Shown here in pieces: positions 7,510-15,393 of a stretch of 21,136 nt of DNA (positions are counted from its first letter, which is position 1; the number at the start of each line of letters is the position of its first letter). The notes under the pieces were generated by a model. It was not told where the DNA came from. It saw only the letters and a list, made by a program, of their open reading frames with translations, and searched no databases. Where the stretch lies: positions 654 to 21,789 of the forward strand of contig NZ_LFEK01000111.1 of assembly GCF_001039265.1 (NCBI RefSeq). Direction: 5' to 3'. The translations under genes were made by a program, and so were the position numbers. This stretch comes from Synechococcus sp. GFB01 (GTDB taxonomy: Bacteria > Cyanobacteriota > Cyanobacteriia > PCC-6307 > Cyanobiaceae).

Positions 7510-8373
7510 ATGAATGCAGCCACCACCGGCAACGCCGAGTCGACCCGCTGCCGTCACGCGATGGTGGAACGGCAGATCGCCCATCGCGGCATCACTTCCC
7601 CGGGTGTGCTCGACGCGATGCGCAGTGTGGAGCGCGAAGCCTTCCTGCCGGAAGAGCTGCGTGAATTCGTCTACGACGACACGCCATTGCCGATCGAGGC
7701 ATGACAGACGATCACGCAGCCCTACATCGTGGCGCTGATGGCGGAGGCGTTGCTGCTCAAGGGCGACGAGACGGTGCTGGAAATCGGCACCGGATCGGGA
7801 TACGGCGCGGCGGTGCTCTCCAGGCTCGCGAAAGCGGTCTACACCGTGGAGCGCTATGGCCAGCTCGCACGCCAGGCAGCCGAGACGCTGGCCTCGCAGG
7901 GGTTCGGCAACGTGCACGTGCAGCAGGGAGACGGCAGCCTGGGCTGGCCCGAGCAGGCACCGTTCGACGCGATTCTCATGGCCGCCGGTGGCCCCGACGT
8001 GCCTCGCTCGCTCAGGGAGCAGTTGAAGATCGGCGGCCGGCTCGTGATCCCGGTGGGCTCCGATCGGCGCCTGCAGGAACTGCTGCGCATCACCCGGCGC
8101 TCCCAAAGCGAGTACACAACGGAAGAACTGCTCGACGTGCGCTTCGTGCCGCTGGTCGGCGAGCAGGCATGGGAACCGGAGCCCCCGGATGAGCCGCCAC
8201 GCCCGCCAGTCCGTGCCGATCGGGCGATGGCCGACGACGTCGGCAAGGGTGCCCTGGCCACCGTGCTGGTCTGCGCTGGGCCGATCGGTTGGCTCGGCCT
8301 GGCCGGTGTCTCGATCGCCTCCGCCTACGGCAAGGCCAGCCAGCAGCCCGGCAGCAGCAGCCAGGCCGCCTGA
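7510..8373 (+). pseudogene. pcm: Protein-L-isoaspartate O-methyltransferase, interrupted by an in-frame TGA, with membrane-like C-terminal tail
   Basis: The ATG at 7510 follows GGAAGGTG with suitable spacing. The first 64 codons read MNAATTGNAESTRCRHAMVE and on to YDDTPLPIEA. A TGA at 7702-7704 then interrupts, and the same frame continues QTITQPYIVALMAEALL. The family has a glycine exactly there (PLPIGxGQTISQPY), so the change looks like GGA to TGA. The SAM-binding motif I VLEIGTGSGYGAAVLS follows, then APFDAILMAAGGPDVP, and LDVRFVPLVGEQAW, where the family normally ends. About 65 extra residues follow, Pro-rich and then hydrophobic (GALATVLVCAGPIGWLGLAG), which resembles a membrane segment. 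The enzyme repairs isoaspartyl residues in aged proteins using SAM. Unless TGA is read through or is an error, no active enzyme is made. Confidence 0.88.
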
Positions 8374-8390
8374 GCCAGAGTTTTCCACCC

Positions 8391-8921
8391 ATGTCGTTAT
8401 CCGAAACCATGAGCAGCGATCGCGACCCCTTCCGCATCCCCCAGGCCGGCATCGAAGTGGCGCCGCTGGCCGGCCTGGCCTCGATTGACCTCAATGCAAA
8501 CGGCGGCAGCTTCAGCGGCGGTGAGTTCGTCACTGAATCCACCCTCGGCGGAGTGGTGGTCTACGCCATCTACCAGGCCCTGCTCACCGGCCTGCGCACC
8601 GAGGCCCTGCGCAAGCGCGGCGCCATCAACCGGGCGGTGCAGATCCAGATGATCGCCTTCACCGTGTGGGAATCGGTGAAGCAGGGGGCCGCCGTGAGCC
8701 TCCTGCTGGGGGTGGTGCTGCTGGTCTTCCCCTGGCTCGCCTTCCCTCTGTCCGTCCTGGGGCTGGTGGGCATGGGCAAGGCCTCGTTGGATCTGTTCCA
8801 CGCCTTCTGGGATGGCCTCGATGAGCTGCAGCGCGCCGAGCTGCTGGCGGCGGCGATGGAGGCTGGTGTCAACCTGCGGCGGTTCCTCGATGGTGACCAG
8901 CCTGGGATTCAGGCGGTCTGA
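8391..8921 (+). CDS. Uncharacterised membrane protein
   Basis: This 176-residue protein is not recognised. The ATG at 8391 was chosen because it begins shortly after the pcm stop (17 bases); the open frame upstream is only shadow. Residues 1-50 are polar and Gly/Ser-rich. A Gly/Val-rich segment lies at about 52-68 (TLGGVVVYAIYQALLTG) and a long hydrophobic stretch at about 99-129 (GAAVSLLLGVVLLVFPWLAF then PLSVLGLVGMG), probably two membrane passes joined by a tight turn. The end is an amphipathic helix with DELQRAELLAAAMEAG (about 144-159). Third codon positions are strongly G/C, as in neighbouring real genes. It is probably cotranscribed with pcm. Confidence 0.75.
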   Translation: MSLSETMSSDRDPFRIPQAGIEVAPLAGLASIDLNANGGSFSGGEFVTESTLGGVVVYAIYQALLTGLRTEALRKRGAINRAVQIQMIAFTVWESVKQGAAVSLLLGVVLLVFPWLAFPLSVLGLVGMGKASLDLFHAFWDGLDELQRAELLAAAMEAGVNLRRFLDGDQPGIQAV

Positions 8922-9273
8922 GGACTGATCCCTCTTTGGTAGGCGCCGCAGGACTGCAGTCACATGACCGGGGCAACGCTCCGGGCCTTGTTGAGACGCA
9001 GGCACCAAAACCGTCAGCCAAGGCCAGCCAACAGGATCAGCCCCCCCCACGAACCCGATAGCCAGGTCAGGCCGCTCAGGTTGGCGTCGCTGAGGGTGGG
9101 GATGAGCCGCAGCCGAGCAGGGACAGTAAGGGCGGTTGTCGGTGGTGGAGACGCCGGTATCTGCAGGACCAGCTCCGGGTTTCGTTCCACTTCTTGTCCC
9201 GTTTGCGGGGACTGTTGCGTGGTGACCAGGAGCGGATTCGTGCCTACGGTCTAATCGTCAGTCATCCCGAGGC
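8922..9273. other. Intergenic stretch without a convincing gene
   Basis: About 350 bases hold a GC-rich hairpin (about 8967-8985) and low-quality open frames only. The plus-strand frame at 8964-9254 is Arg/Ser-rich and starts inside the hairpin, so it is not called as a gene. Confidence 0.5.
8967..8992 (+). terminator. Candidate terminator hairpin downstream of the 8391-8921 gene
   Basis: CCGG (8968-8971) and CCGG (8981-8984) can pair around GGCAACGCT, followed by GCCTTGTTG. The element sits about 45 bases after the stop codon. A closely related hairpin sequence occurs at 12933-12962 in the same orientation. Confidence 0.4.
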
Positions 9274-9531
9274 ATGCGGATCACGCACACGAGCCACGAG
9301 CACCTGGTGGTCCTTTCGGATCAGGAGGCATCTCTTTTGGTCGACGCCTGCGCTCTGGTGGTGCTGGCGTCACAGGCCGTTCCCACGGCGGTTCTCCCGG
9401 CTGAGATGGCTGCCGTACTCGCCCAGCTGTTTGAAGAACTGAGGTCGCCTTGTGCTGCTCACAGCGACAGGGAGAAGACTGGCTCAGAGCCATCCAGCGC
9501 CACCGATGAAGGTTTCCCGTCTTGGCGATGA
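9274..9531 (+). CDS. Small uncharacterised protein, first of a tandem pair
   Basis: This 85-residue protein is not recognised. The first 56 residues resemble the product of the next gene: EHLVVLSDQEASLLVDAC here against DHLLCLSAEEVDLLVDLC there, with matching spacing from the start (MRITHTSH against MKVSRLGD). This shared core (acidic residue, HL, LS, EE/QE, LLVD, C) is best explained by a tandem duplication, and it supports both being real genes. The C-terminal 30 residues are polar and overlap the start of the next gene by 26 bases in another frame. There is no good ribosome-binding site in front of the ATG. No signal peptide or membrane segment is evident. Confidence 0.55.
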   Translation: MRITHTSHEHLVVLSDQEASLLVDACALVVLASQAVPTAVLPAEMAAVLAQLFEELRSPCAAHSDREKTGSEPSSATDEGFPSWR

Positions 9532-9733
9532 CCATCTGCTCTGCCTGAGTGCCGAGGAGGTTGATCTGCTCGTGGATCTCTGCCACGCCGGTGCCTTCTC
9601 GGATCACATCGCTACCACGGCTGGGCGGCGTCAGCGGCTGGATGCATTGCTGTGGGAGATGCAGCAGTCGCTGTTGCCGGCAGTTCAGAAGCGCTACGGC
9701 AGAAAGGCAGTGAGGCGATCGGCGCGCCCGTAG
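9506..9733 (+). CDS. Small uncharacterised protein, second of a tandem pair
   Basis: This 75-residue protein starts at ATG 9506, inside the end of the preceding small gene, an arrangement that suggests translational coupling. The N-terminal half repeats the HL..LS.EE..LLVD.C pattern of its neighbour. The middle is helical (RRQRLDALLWEMQQSL, about 42-57) and the end is basic (KRYGRKAVRRSARP). An upstream extension of the frame to 9452 is open, but it lacks similarity to the neighbour and is not favoured. The gene converges on the antiporter, whose stop codon is 38 bases away on the other strand. Function unknown. Confidence 0.6.
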   Translation: MKVSRLGDDHLLCLSAEEVDLLVDLCHAGAFSDHIATTAGRRQRLDALLWEMQQSLLPAVQKRYGRKAVRRSARP

Positions 9734-9770
9734 GCCCGGGGGGCGTCGGCAGGTGTCAGATCGCTGGCGA

Positions 9771-11476
9771 TCAGGCCGAATCAGCAAGCCAGCGCACCGC
9801 CACATGGTCGGCATCGGCGCCGGCCTGGATCTCAATGCCACCCCAGCGGACCGGTCCAACCGGGCCGGCGTGTGCCAACACCGATCCGAGGCTCTGTGCC
9901 GCGGCTTGGGGAGTGATCCCCTGCGGCAGAGCCAGGCCGAAGAACCGATGCAGCTGCTCGAGCGTCGCCGTGGCGTTGAAGCTCAGCAGCAGGTGCGTCT
10001 TTGGTGCGAGGGGCTCGGGGTCGGGATCGAACAGCCGATCGATCAGCGGCTCGAGGCTTGTGCGCAGGGCCACGAACACATGATCGCCAGGCTCGAGGGC
10101 GGTGCTGCCGCGGGGCATGACCACCTGCCTGCCGCGCAGGATCAGCGTCACGAGCACCCCATCGGGGAGGGTGAGATCGCGCAGGTGCTGGCCGGCCACC
10201 AGGGAGCCAGGCTTGACGGTGTAGTCCACGATTTCGCCATCCACCTGCCGCAGCGCATTGATCTCCACCGAGAGGGCCGGTGTGGGATCGGCGGGGCGGC
10301 CGATCTGCAGCCAGCGGGCCACCAGCGGCAGCGACCAGCCCTGGGTGAGCGCTGAGATCAGCACCACGAAGAACACGGCATTGAAGATCTGGCCGCTCTT
10401 GGGCACCCCGGCCAGAAGCGGGAAGGTGGCCAGGGTGATCGGCACCGCGCCCTTGAGCCCCACCCAGGAGAGGAAGGTCAGATCGCGGCGGCGGAAGCGG
10501 AACGGCAGCGCCGAAACGGCGACGGCCAGGGGCCGTGCCACGGCGATCAGCACCAGGGCGATCAGCAGTCCTTCCCAGGCCACCGCCAGCAGCCGGCTGG
10601 GAAAGCTGAGCAGGCCGAGCATCACGAAGAGCACGATCTGCCCCAACCAGGCAATGGCGTCGTGAAAGGCGAAGATGCCGCGCCGGAACACGATCGAGCT
10701 GCTGCCCAGAACGATGCCGGCGATGTAGATCGCCAAAAAGCCGCTGCCACCCAGCACCGCCGCCAACCCGAAGGCCAGCAGGCCGAAGGAGAGCGCCAGC
10801 AGGGGGTAGAGCCCTGGGTAGTCGAGGTTGATGCGATTCACCGCACATGTGGCCATGCGTCCCACCAGCAGGCCAGCGATGCTGCCGACCCCGAACTGGC
10901 CGAGGAACAGCCCCAGCAGGGCTGGAGCGGAATCAACGCTGCCGGTGATCACGCCGATCAGGCCGAGGGTGAGAAAGATCGCCATCGGATCGTTGGAGCC
11001 GCTCTCCACCTCGAGGGTGGAGGTGAGGCGATCGGGGAGCTTGAGGCCACAGGCGCGCAGCACTGAGAAGACCGCCGCGGCATCGGTGGAGCCGACGATG
11101 CTTCCCACCAGCAGGCCCTGCAGGAGTGGGATCTGCAGCACCCAGCTGCCGCCAGGCCGGTGATCAGCGCGGTAAGCAGCACCCCAACGGTGGAAAGCGC
11201 CAGGGCCGGCCGCCACACCCGTTGAACGGCGGCGAGGGAAGTGCGCAGCCCGCCGTCAAAGAGGATCAGGGCGAGGGCGATGCTGCCGATGTTGTTGGCT
11301 AGGGCGTAGTCCTCGAAGGGGATCCGTCCCAGGCCTTCCGAGCCCGCCAGCATGCCGACCGAGAGGAAGAGAATCAGGACGGGCAGCCCAAGCCGGGCGG
11401 AGAACTTGCTGGAGGCGATACCCAGCAGCAGCAGCACGCCGGCCAGCAGCATCGCCGCGTTGATCGACACGCTCAC
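9771..11476 (-). pseudogene. nhaP2: K+/H+ (CPA1, NhaP2-type) antiporter, single frameshift
   Basis: Joined across one frameshift, this would be about 568 residues, normal for NhaP2-type potassium/proton antiporters of the inner membrane. The N-terminal frame (GTG 11474-11476) reads MSVSINAAMLLAGVLLLLGI with the antiporter motif ALALILFDGGLRTSL, up to TALITGLAAA. The other frame continues SWVLQIPLLQGLLVGSIVGS, then STDAAAVFSVLR and LEVESGSNDPMAIFLTLGLI, the conserved ion-binding region with the SND motif. The rest of the exchanger domain follows, then a TrkA-C/RCK-C domain (VDYTVKPGSLVAGQHLRDLT, LEPGDHVFVAL) and a C-terminal regulatory region. The frames join if one base is restored near 11149-11152. 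The rest is well preserved, so recent decay or a sequencing error are both possible. Confidence 0.85.
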
Positions 11477-11691
11477 CTGCCCGACAGGCCCCTACGAGAT
11501 TGCAGCAGAACGGCGGCGACCGCACTCTGCGCCGACCAGCAGGGGAGGATTCAGAGGCCCGGCTCCATCGGCAGAACGGCGGCACCGGCAAGGACCGGCC
11601 TGTCGGTAGCTGTCAGGCGAGATGGCGGGAGCCGCTGGCGCCAGCTCGATGCCGCTGGCTCAACACTTCAATCCGCTGTCCAGGGCAAGCC

Positions 11692-12433
11692 TCACGGTCG
11701 ATGGCATTCCCGCTGCACCGACACCCAGTAGGTGTACCAGCCATCGCTGTCTTCCAGGGGAGCGATGTCAATTTCAACCCAGAACGTGGAACCATTCTTG
11801 CGATAGTTCCGCACGATCTGACGCACCGGCTGCCAGTGGCGCAGAGCCTGATGAAAGGTGCGCAGAGCGGCCGGATCGGTCTGCGGTCCATGGAAGATTC
11901 TGGGGCTACGCCCCAGCACCTCCTCCAGCCGATAGCCGGTCTGCCGCAGGCGGCCGGGTTGGCGTAGATGATCACCGGACCTGGTGAATCCACCGGCTCA
12001 GCGGTGGTCACAATCACCGCATCTCGAACGTGCTGGAGGATGCGTTGGTGCATCAGCAGCTGTTGACTGAGGGCTCCATCGACGCCGGTGCGATCGGCAA
12101 GCAGCACGATGCCGACGCCGGAGTCGGAGCGAAACAGGCGCACCGTGTGCCAGTGGCCTCGGCAGGCCAGCCGGGTATCGAGGGGACCCGTTTCACAGGC
12201 GGCGATCGAGTGCTCCTCCAGAACCTCGGCAAGTTCCGGCCAGATCAGGGCCAGCGAATCGCCACAGCGGCAGCCCGTTTGCCGCGGCATCAGCTGGTGC
12301 GCCCTGTGGTCGAAGTAGCTGACCAGGCCATCGCCGTTCACGAGGATCAGCCGTCGCCGGGGAGCAGCATGAACTCCTCGCTGGAATCCCAGTGGCAGCG
12401 GGGAGCGACGGCGGAGGTCTGGGCAAGGGTCAT
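11692..12433 (-). pseudogene. PAS-domain sensory protein with two frameshifts
   Basis: Three frame segments joined by two missing bases give about 247 residues. Segment one starts at ATG 12431-12433 and reads MTLAQTSAVAPRCHWDSSEE to LLPGD. One C is missing near 12350 (GACGGCTG for GACCGGCTG). Segment two runs RLILVNGDGLVSYFD through RILQHVRDAVIVTTAE to YANPAA. A second base is missing near 11951-11956 (GCCGCCTG). Segment three reads LRQTGYRLEEVLGRSPRIFH and on to NYRKNGSTFWVEIDIAPLED and WYTYWVSVQRE. The second half is a LOV-like PAS domain, but where LOV photoreceptors have GRNCRFLQ this protein has GRSPRIFH, so the flavin-reactive cysteine is absent. The first half looks like a degenerate PAS fold. 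No output domain follows. Ligand and partner are unknown. Confidence 0.7.
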
Positions 12434-12983
12434 CCGGTCTGTCTGCTCTTGCCTCGTGATAGCTCCAGGGTGGAACTGGGGGGCGGTGCCCCGACATGAA
12501 GACCTGTTTCCCCTGGTGAAGAGCGGTGTCGATCCCGATGGCTGGCTTGCTGCCGAGCCCAGGCGGAGCGATTGTGACGACAACGGGATTCGGAGGCTCC
12601 ACGCATGGACGACACCCCCCCGCAGCAGCCGTCAGGAGCGCGCTGACGATCCGGCCCCTGCTCCAACACTCTCGACGGATCTCTGACGTTCCAGGCGTGG
12701 CTGTTCTGTCTGAGCAGCGCCGTCGCCGTCCATTGCACCGCTCACGGCTCTGCCTCAGGTGCCCAGGACCGAACGGAACGTCCCACTAGTCACCTGGCCC
12801 CAGGTGCCAGCGCCGGCAGCTCCGCCCCACAACTGAAGACACCCTGATCTGCCGATCAGGCAATCTCCACGCCAATCAATCGCGCAGCTGCGCCCCGATG
12901 TCCTCGAGGGCAGCGCGGCTGAGCAGGCAAACGCCCGGGGCCAACGCTCCGGGCTTTGTTGTGACGAGGGACTGCAGGCAACT
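12434..12983. other. Intergenic stretch without a convincing gene
   Basis: About 550 bases between the PAS gene and the RIC gene contain only open frames with poor, Arg/Ser/Pro-rich translations on both strands. A short minus-strand frame ending at about 12884 (LLSRAALEDIGAQLRD) could be a remnant of a lost gene's 3' end. The hairpin at 12933-12954 is listed separately. Confidence 0.45.
12931..12957 (-). terminator. Hairpin terminator downstream of the RIC gene, possibly bidirectional
   Basis: GCCCGG (12933-12938) and CCGGGC (12949-12954) form a perfect 6-bp stem. On the minus strand it is preceded by AAA and followed by GTTT; on the plus strand it is followed by TTTGTTG. It lies 27 bases beyond the stop of the RIC gene. 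Confidence 0.6.
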
Positions 12984-13697
12984 TCATGCCGCCGCCAACT
13001 GCTCCTCCAGCGCCGTCACGGCCGGGAAGAGATGGTTGTTCTCCTTGTGCACATGCAGGTGGGTATCGGCCTCCAGCTCCGCCAGGCCCGTCCTCAAGGC
13101 CCCAGTGGAGGCACAGGTGCCTGCGGGCGCCTGATACCCATGGGTGAGGGCCCGCAGCTGCTCGAGCAACCCGCCCACCACGGCGTGCTCCTGCTCCATC
13201 ACGGCGGTCGGATTGGCAATCGAGCCGCAGGGAAAGCTGGGCCGACCGTTGGCTGAGGCCAGGCTGCGAATCATCGGGAACAGCACCTCCTCCTCCTTGC
13301 GCAGATGCGGTTCCAGGTCGGCGCTGAGCTCGGCATAGACCTTTGCAACGCGGATCAGCTCGGGATGCTTCTCGCCATGCACCCGGCTCACCTTGGCGGC
13401 CAGTTCGCTCAGGCGCGGCAGCTCCTGCTTGAGATACCGGTGATGGGTGGCCTCCAGGTGGTCCACCAGCTGGGCGGGCGTGAGGCCGATCCACCCGGTG
13501 GGAGGCTCTGGTGCAGTGGGCAGGTTGCCCAGCTCAAGGAGCACGGTCTCGAGATCGAGCCCCTGCTGCTGGCAGGCCTGCTCGAGGCTGCGCTTGCCGC
13601 CGCAGCAGTAGTCGAGCCCGAGGCGCTCAAGCTCTCGGGGCCGCGATGGGTGGGTGGAGGCGATCTCCGCCAGGGTGGTGGTGGGGGTGAGTGCCAT
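12984..13697 (-). CDS. ric: Iron-sulfur cluster repair di-iron protein (RIC, YtfE/ScdA family)
   Basis: The 237-residue protein starting at ATG 13695-13697 (GGAG upstream) is preferred over an upstream in-frame GTG that would add 8 residues. The ScdA N-terminal domain occupies about 1-60, with RLGLDYCCGGKRSLEQAC and its paired cysteines (C31, C32). A hemerythrin-like four-helix domain follows with candidate iron ligands H80/H85, H131 and E135 (EPHLRKEEEVLFP), H171 (EQEHAVVGG), H215/H217 and E219 (THLHVHKENNHLFP). The family restores iron-sulfur clusters damaged by nitric oxide or oxidants. A 15-bp dyad GTGAGAACGACTCAC lies at 13723-13737, just upstream, and may be an operator. It is divergent from ynfA and intact. 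Confidence 0.93.
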   Translation of the reverse strand: MALTPTTTLAEIASTHPSRPRELERLGLDYCCGGKRSLEQACQQQGLDLETVLLELGNLPTAPEPPTGWIGLTPAQLVDHLEATHHRYLKQELPRLSELAAKVSRVHGEKHPELIRVAKVYAELSADLEPHLRKEEEVLFPMIRSLASANGRPSFPCGSIANPTAVMEQEHAVVGGLLEQLRALTHGYQAPAGTCASTGALRTGLAELEADTHLHVHKENNHLFPAVTALEEQLAAA

Positions 13698-13722
13698 GCC
13701 GTCTCCGGCCTCTGCCTCCACT

Positions 13723-13737
13723 GTGAGAACGACTCAC
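13723..13737. promoter_or_regulatory. Inverted repeat, candidate operator for the RIC gene
   Basis: GTGAG-AACGA-CTCAC is a perfect 5-5-5 dyad 26 bases upstream of the RIC start, in the 131-bp divergent region shared with ynfA. It loosely resembles CRP/FNR-type sites (TGTGA...TCAC), but the central spacing is one base longer than the CRP consensus. The binding protein is unknown. Confidence 0.4.
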
Positions 13738-13828
13738 GCCGGTGATGCGCGCTCGCAGGGATCGACACAATGCGAGGCAGCCAGCGCGGTTGGAGCCACA
13801 ACTGCAGCGTTGCAACGGGCCAGCGACG

Positions 13829-14176
13829 ATGCCCGGATGCCGCGGCACTGCATTGGTCACCACCACCGGTTTGTTTCTGTTCACGGCCGTGGCGGAGATC
13901 CTCGGCTGTTATCTCACCGATCTGGTGGTGAAGCATCAGCGCTCCCCGTGGCTGCTGATCCCTGCCGCCCTCTCCCTGGCCCTGTTCGCCTGGCTGTTGA
14001 CCCTGCACCCCACGGCATCGGGACGGGTGTATGCGGCCTACGGCGCCGTGTATGTGGCCGTGGCGTTGTTCTGGTTGCGTCTGGTGGACGGAGCACCCCT
14101 CAGCGGGCGTGATCTGCTGGGGTCGGTCGTGATTCTCACCGGCATGGGAATCCTGATGGGGAAACCACCGCCATAG
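13829..14176 (+). CDS. ynfA: YnfA family (UPF0060) small membrane protein
   Basis: This 115-residue protein has four predicted membrane segments, roughly 9-27, 37-55, 63-81 and 92-110. It carries the family-wide block [20 protein letters not shown] (about 52-71) followed by [16 protein letters not shown]. The family resembles small multidrug resistance transporters, and YnfA has been linked to efflux, but the substrate here is unknown. The ATG at 13829 gives about 8 residues more than E. coli YnfA; a TTG at 13853 would match the usual length better. It is divergent from the RIC gene. Confidence 0.92.
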   Translation: MPGCRGTALVTTTGLFLFTAVAEILGCYLTDLVVKHQRSPWLLIPAALSLALFAWLLTLHPTASGRVYAAYGAVYVAVALFWLRLVDGAPLSGRDLLGSVVILTGMGILMGKPPP

Positions 14177-14278
14177 AAGAGAAGGATCGGCGCGGTCTCG
14201 CTCCTGAGCCAAGTCGTGTCCCGAAGGGCTCATCAGGGCCTTGGCAGTGCTGATGGCGCAAAACCATTGGAATAAGCC

Positions 14279-15079
14279 TCACGGCTGCAGGGTGGCCGGA
14301 AGCAGGGCCAAGGCTGCCAGCAGCAGGAACAGCAGGGCTGTGGCACTCTCGATCGCCGCCACCCGTCCGATCGGTGCTGATCGGTAGTGCTCCAGCCGGT
14401 TCAGCAGCCAGGCGCCCTTGAGCAGGGCGACGCCGTAGGCCAGGGCCTCGAGGGGTTGCAGCAGGCCCAGCCACAAGCCGCCAGCGATCAGTGCCGTGGC
14501 AAGAGTGCCGCTCACGAGCACCATTGTGATCTCGATGGCGGGCTCGCGCCTGAACTTGAGCAGCACCACGCTGCTGCCGAAATAGAGACTGCACAGCCCC
14601 CACAACCCGAGGGCGGCGGGCTCGAGGCTGCCGCTGCCCACTGTCCATGCAAACGGCGCTGCCAGGCAGACGGCCGCAAACACAACCAGCTCATGGCTCA
14701 GTCCGCGCTGACGGCGTTGCAGCACGGCCAGGGCATCGAGGGCCAGCACCAGAAGAGCCGGCCCAGCCAGGCTGAGCAGAACAGGTGTTTGCCAGGTCAG
14801 CAGGGCACTCAGGCCCACAGCGATGGCGCCATAGAGCGACGCCCAGAGGATCAGGCGCGGCTGGAAGCTGCGGCGCCGACGGATCTGCTGCACCAGTGGA
14901 TGCTCGGCCTGAAACGCCGCCAGCACCACGACCAGTGCGAGGCTGGTGCTGGCGGTCCAGGTCTGGGACCCGGCGGCGCCCAGCAGAAACGACACCACAA
15001 GGGCGACCAGGGGCCCGTGCTGATGGGAGAGGGTGGGCTGCCACCAGGGGCGCACGTGGCTGGCGGCCGGCTGGCTCAC
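14279..15079 (-). CDS. YwiC-like family integral membrane protein
   Basis: This 266-residue, highly hydrophobic protein starts at GTG 15077-15079. The N-terminal region WWQPTLSHQHGPLVALVVSF matches the YwiC-like pattern of a histidine-glycine motif at the cytoplasmic edge of the first membrane helix. Around eight to nine membrane segments follow, with a conserved RRRRSF basic loop after the second. A RLEHYRSAPIGR loop precedes the last helix. The molecular function of the family is not established. The start overlaps the stop of the upstream Nif11-like gene (GTGA), which indicates translational coupling. Confidence 0.8.
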   Translation of the reverse strand: MSQPAASHVRPWWQPTLSHQHGPLVALVVSFLLGAAGSQTWTASTSLALVVVLAAFQAEHPLVQQIRRRRSFQPRLILWASLYGAIAVGLSALLTWQTPVLLSLAGPALLVLALDALAVLQRRQRGLSHELVVFAAVCLAAPFAWTVGSGSLEPAALGLWGLCSLYFGSSVVLLKFRREPAIEITMVLVSGTLATALIAGGLWLGLLQPLEALAYGVALLKGAWLLNRLEHYRSAPIGRVAAIESATALLFLLLAALALLPATLQP

Positions 15080-15309
15080 TGCCGGACTTTCGGCATGGCG
15101 TAGCCGGTGCAGACGGCACGATGCAGCGTGAACACCCCGAAGCGGTAGCCCTCAGCGGCGGCGATCTCCACCACCTCGTAGGGATCGACCCCTTTCAGGC
15201 GGGCCTGCAGCTCCGGGCTGCGGGCGGCATGGGCAAGGAACTGCTCGAGCTGCTGCTGTTCCTGCTCCTCCGCTGCGCGCTGCTCCGCTGCGGTTCTTCC
15301 GTCTGCCAT
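15076..15309 (-). CDS. Nif11-like domain protein
   Basis: This 77-residue protein starts at ATG 15307-15309, with GAGGG 8 bases upstream; a longer in-frame start at 15384 is less likely. Residues about 19-60 form a Nif11 domain: QLEQFLAHAARSPELQARLK, GVDPYEVVEIAAAEGYRFGV. The first 18 residues are Glu/Gln-rich. In cyanobacteria this domain occurs as leader peptides for ribosomally made peptides and as free small proteins. No Gly-Gly cleavage site and no separate core peptide are evident here, and no modifying enzyme is adjacent, so a leader role is not supported. The stop overlaps the start of the YwiC-like gene. Confidence 0.75.
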   Translation of the reverse strand: MADGRTAAEQRAAEEQEQQQLEQFLAHAARSPELQARLKGVDPYEVVEIAAAEGYRFGVFTLHRAVCTGYAMPKVRQ

Positions 15310-15393
15310 CCCCGAGACCCTCAGGAGACGTTGATGCTGCTCAATCTGGCGCGAATCAACGGTGTGCTGCTCAGGCCAGCCCACCCAACCGGA

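Noticed and set aside
7702..7704. Selenocysteine at the pcm TGA
   Set aside because: The family has glycine, not cysteine or selenocysteine, at this position, and no convincing SECIS-like hairpin was noticed directly downstream.
6702..8388. Long minus-strand frames opposite the band-7 and pcm genes
   Set aside because: Antisense shadows of conserved genes; no family features.
8397..9050. 217-residue minus-strand frame opposite the 8391-8921 gene
   Set aside because: Gln/His/Gly-rich translation typical of a shadow frame; the plus frame has coherent membrane segments.
8964..9254. Plus-strand 96-residue frame
   Set aside because: Begins inside a hairpin, Arg/Ser-rich, no ribosome-binding site and no similarity recognised.
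12526..12789. Plus-strand 87-residue frame in the PAS-RIC gap
   Set aside because: Low-complexity Arg/Pro/Gly translation, no start signal.
15076..15309. RiPP precursor peptide based on the Nif11 domain
   Set aside because: No Gly-Gly leader cleavage site, no distinct core peptide, and no maturation enzyme nearby.
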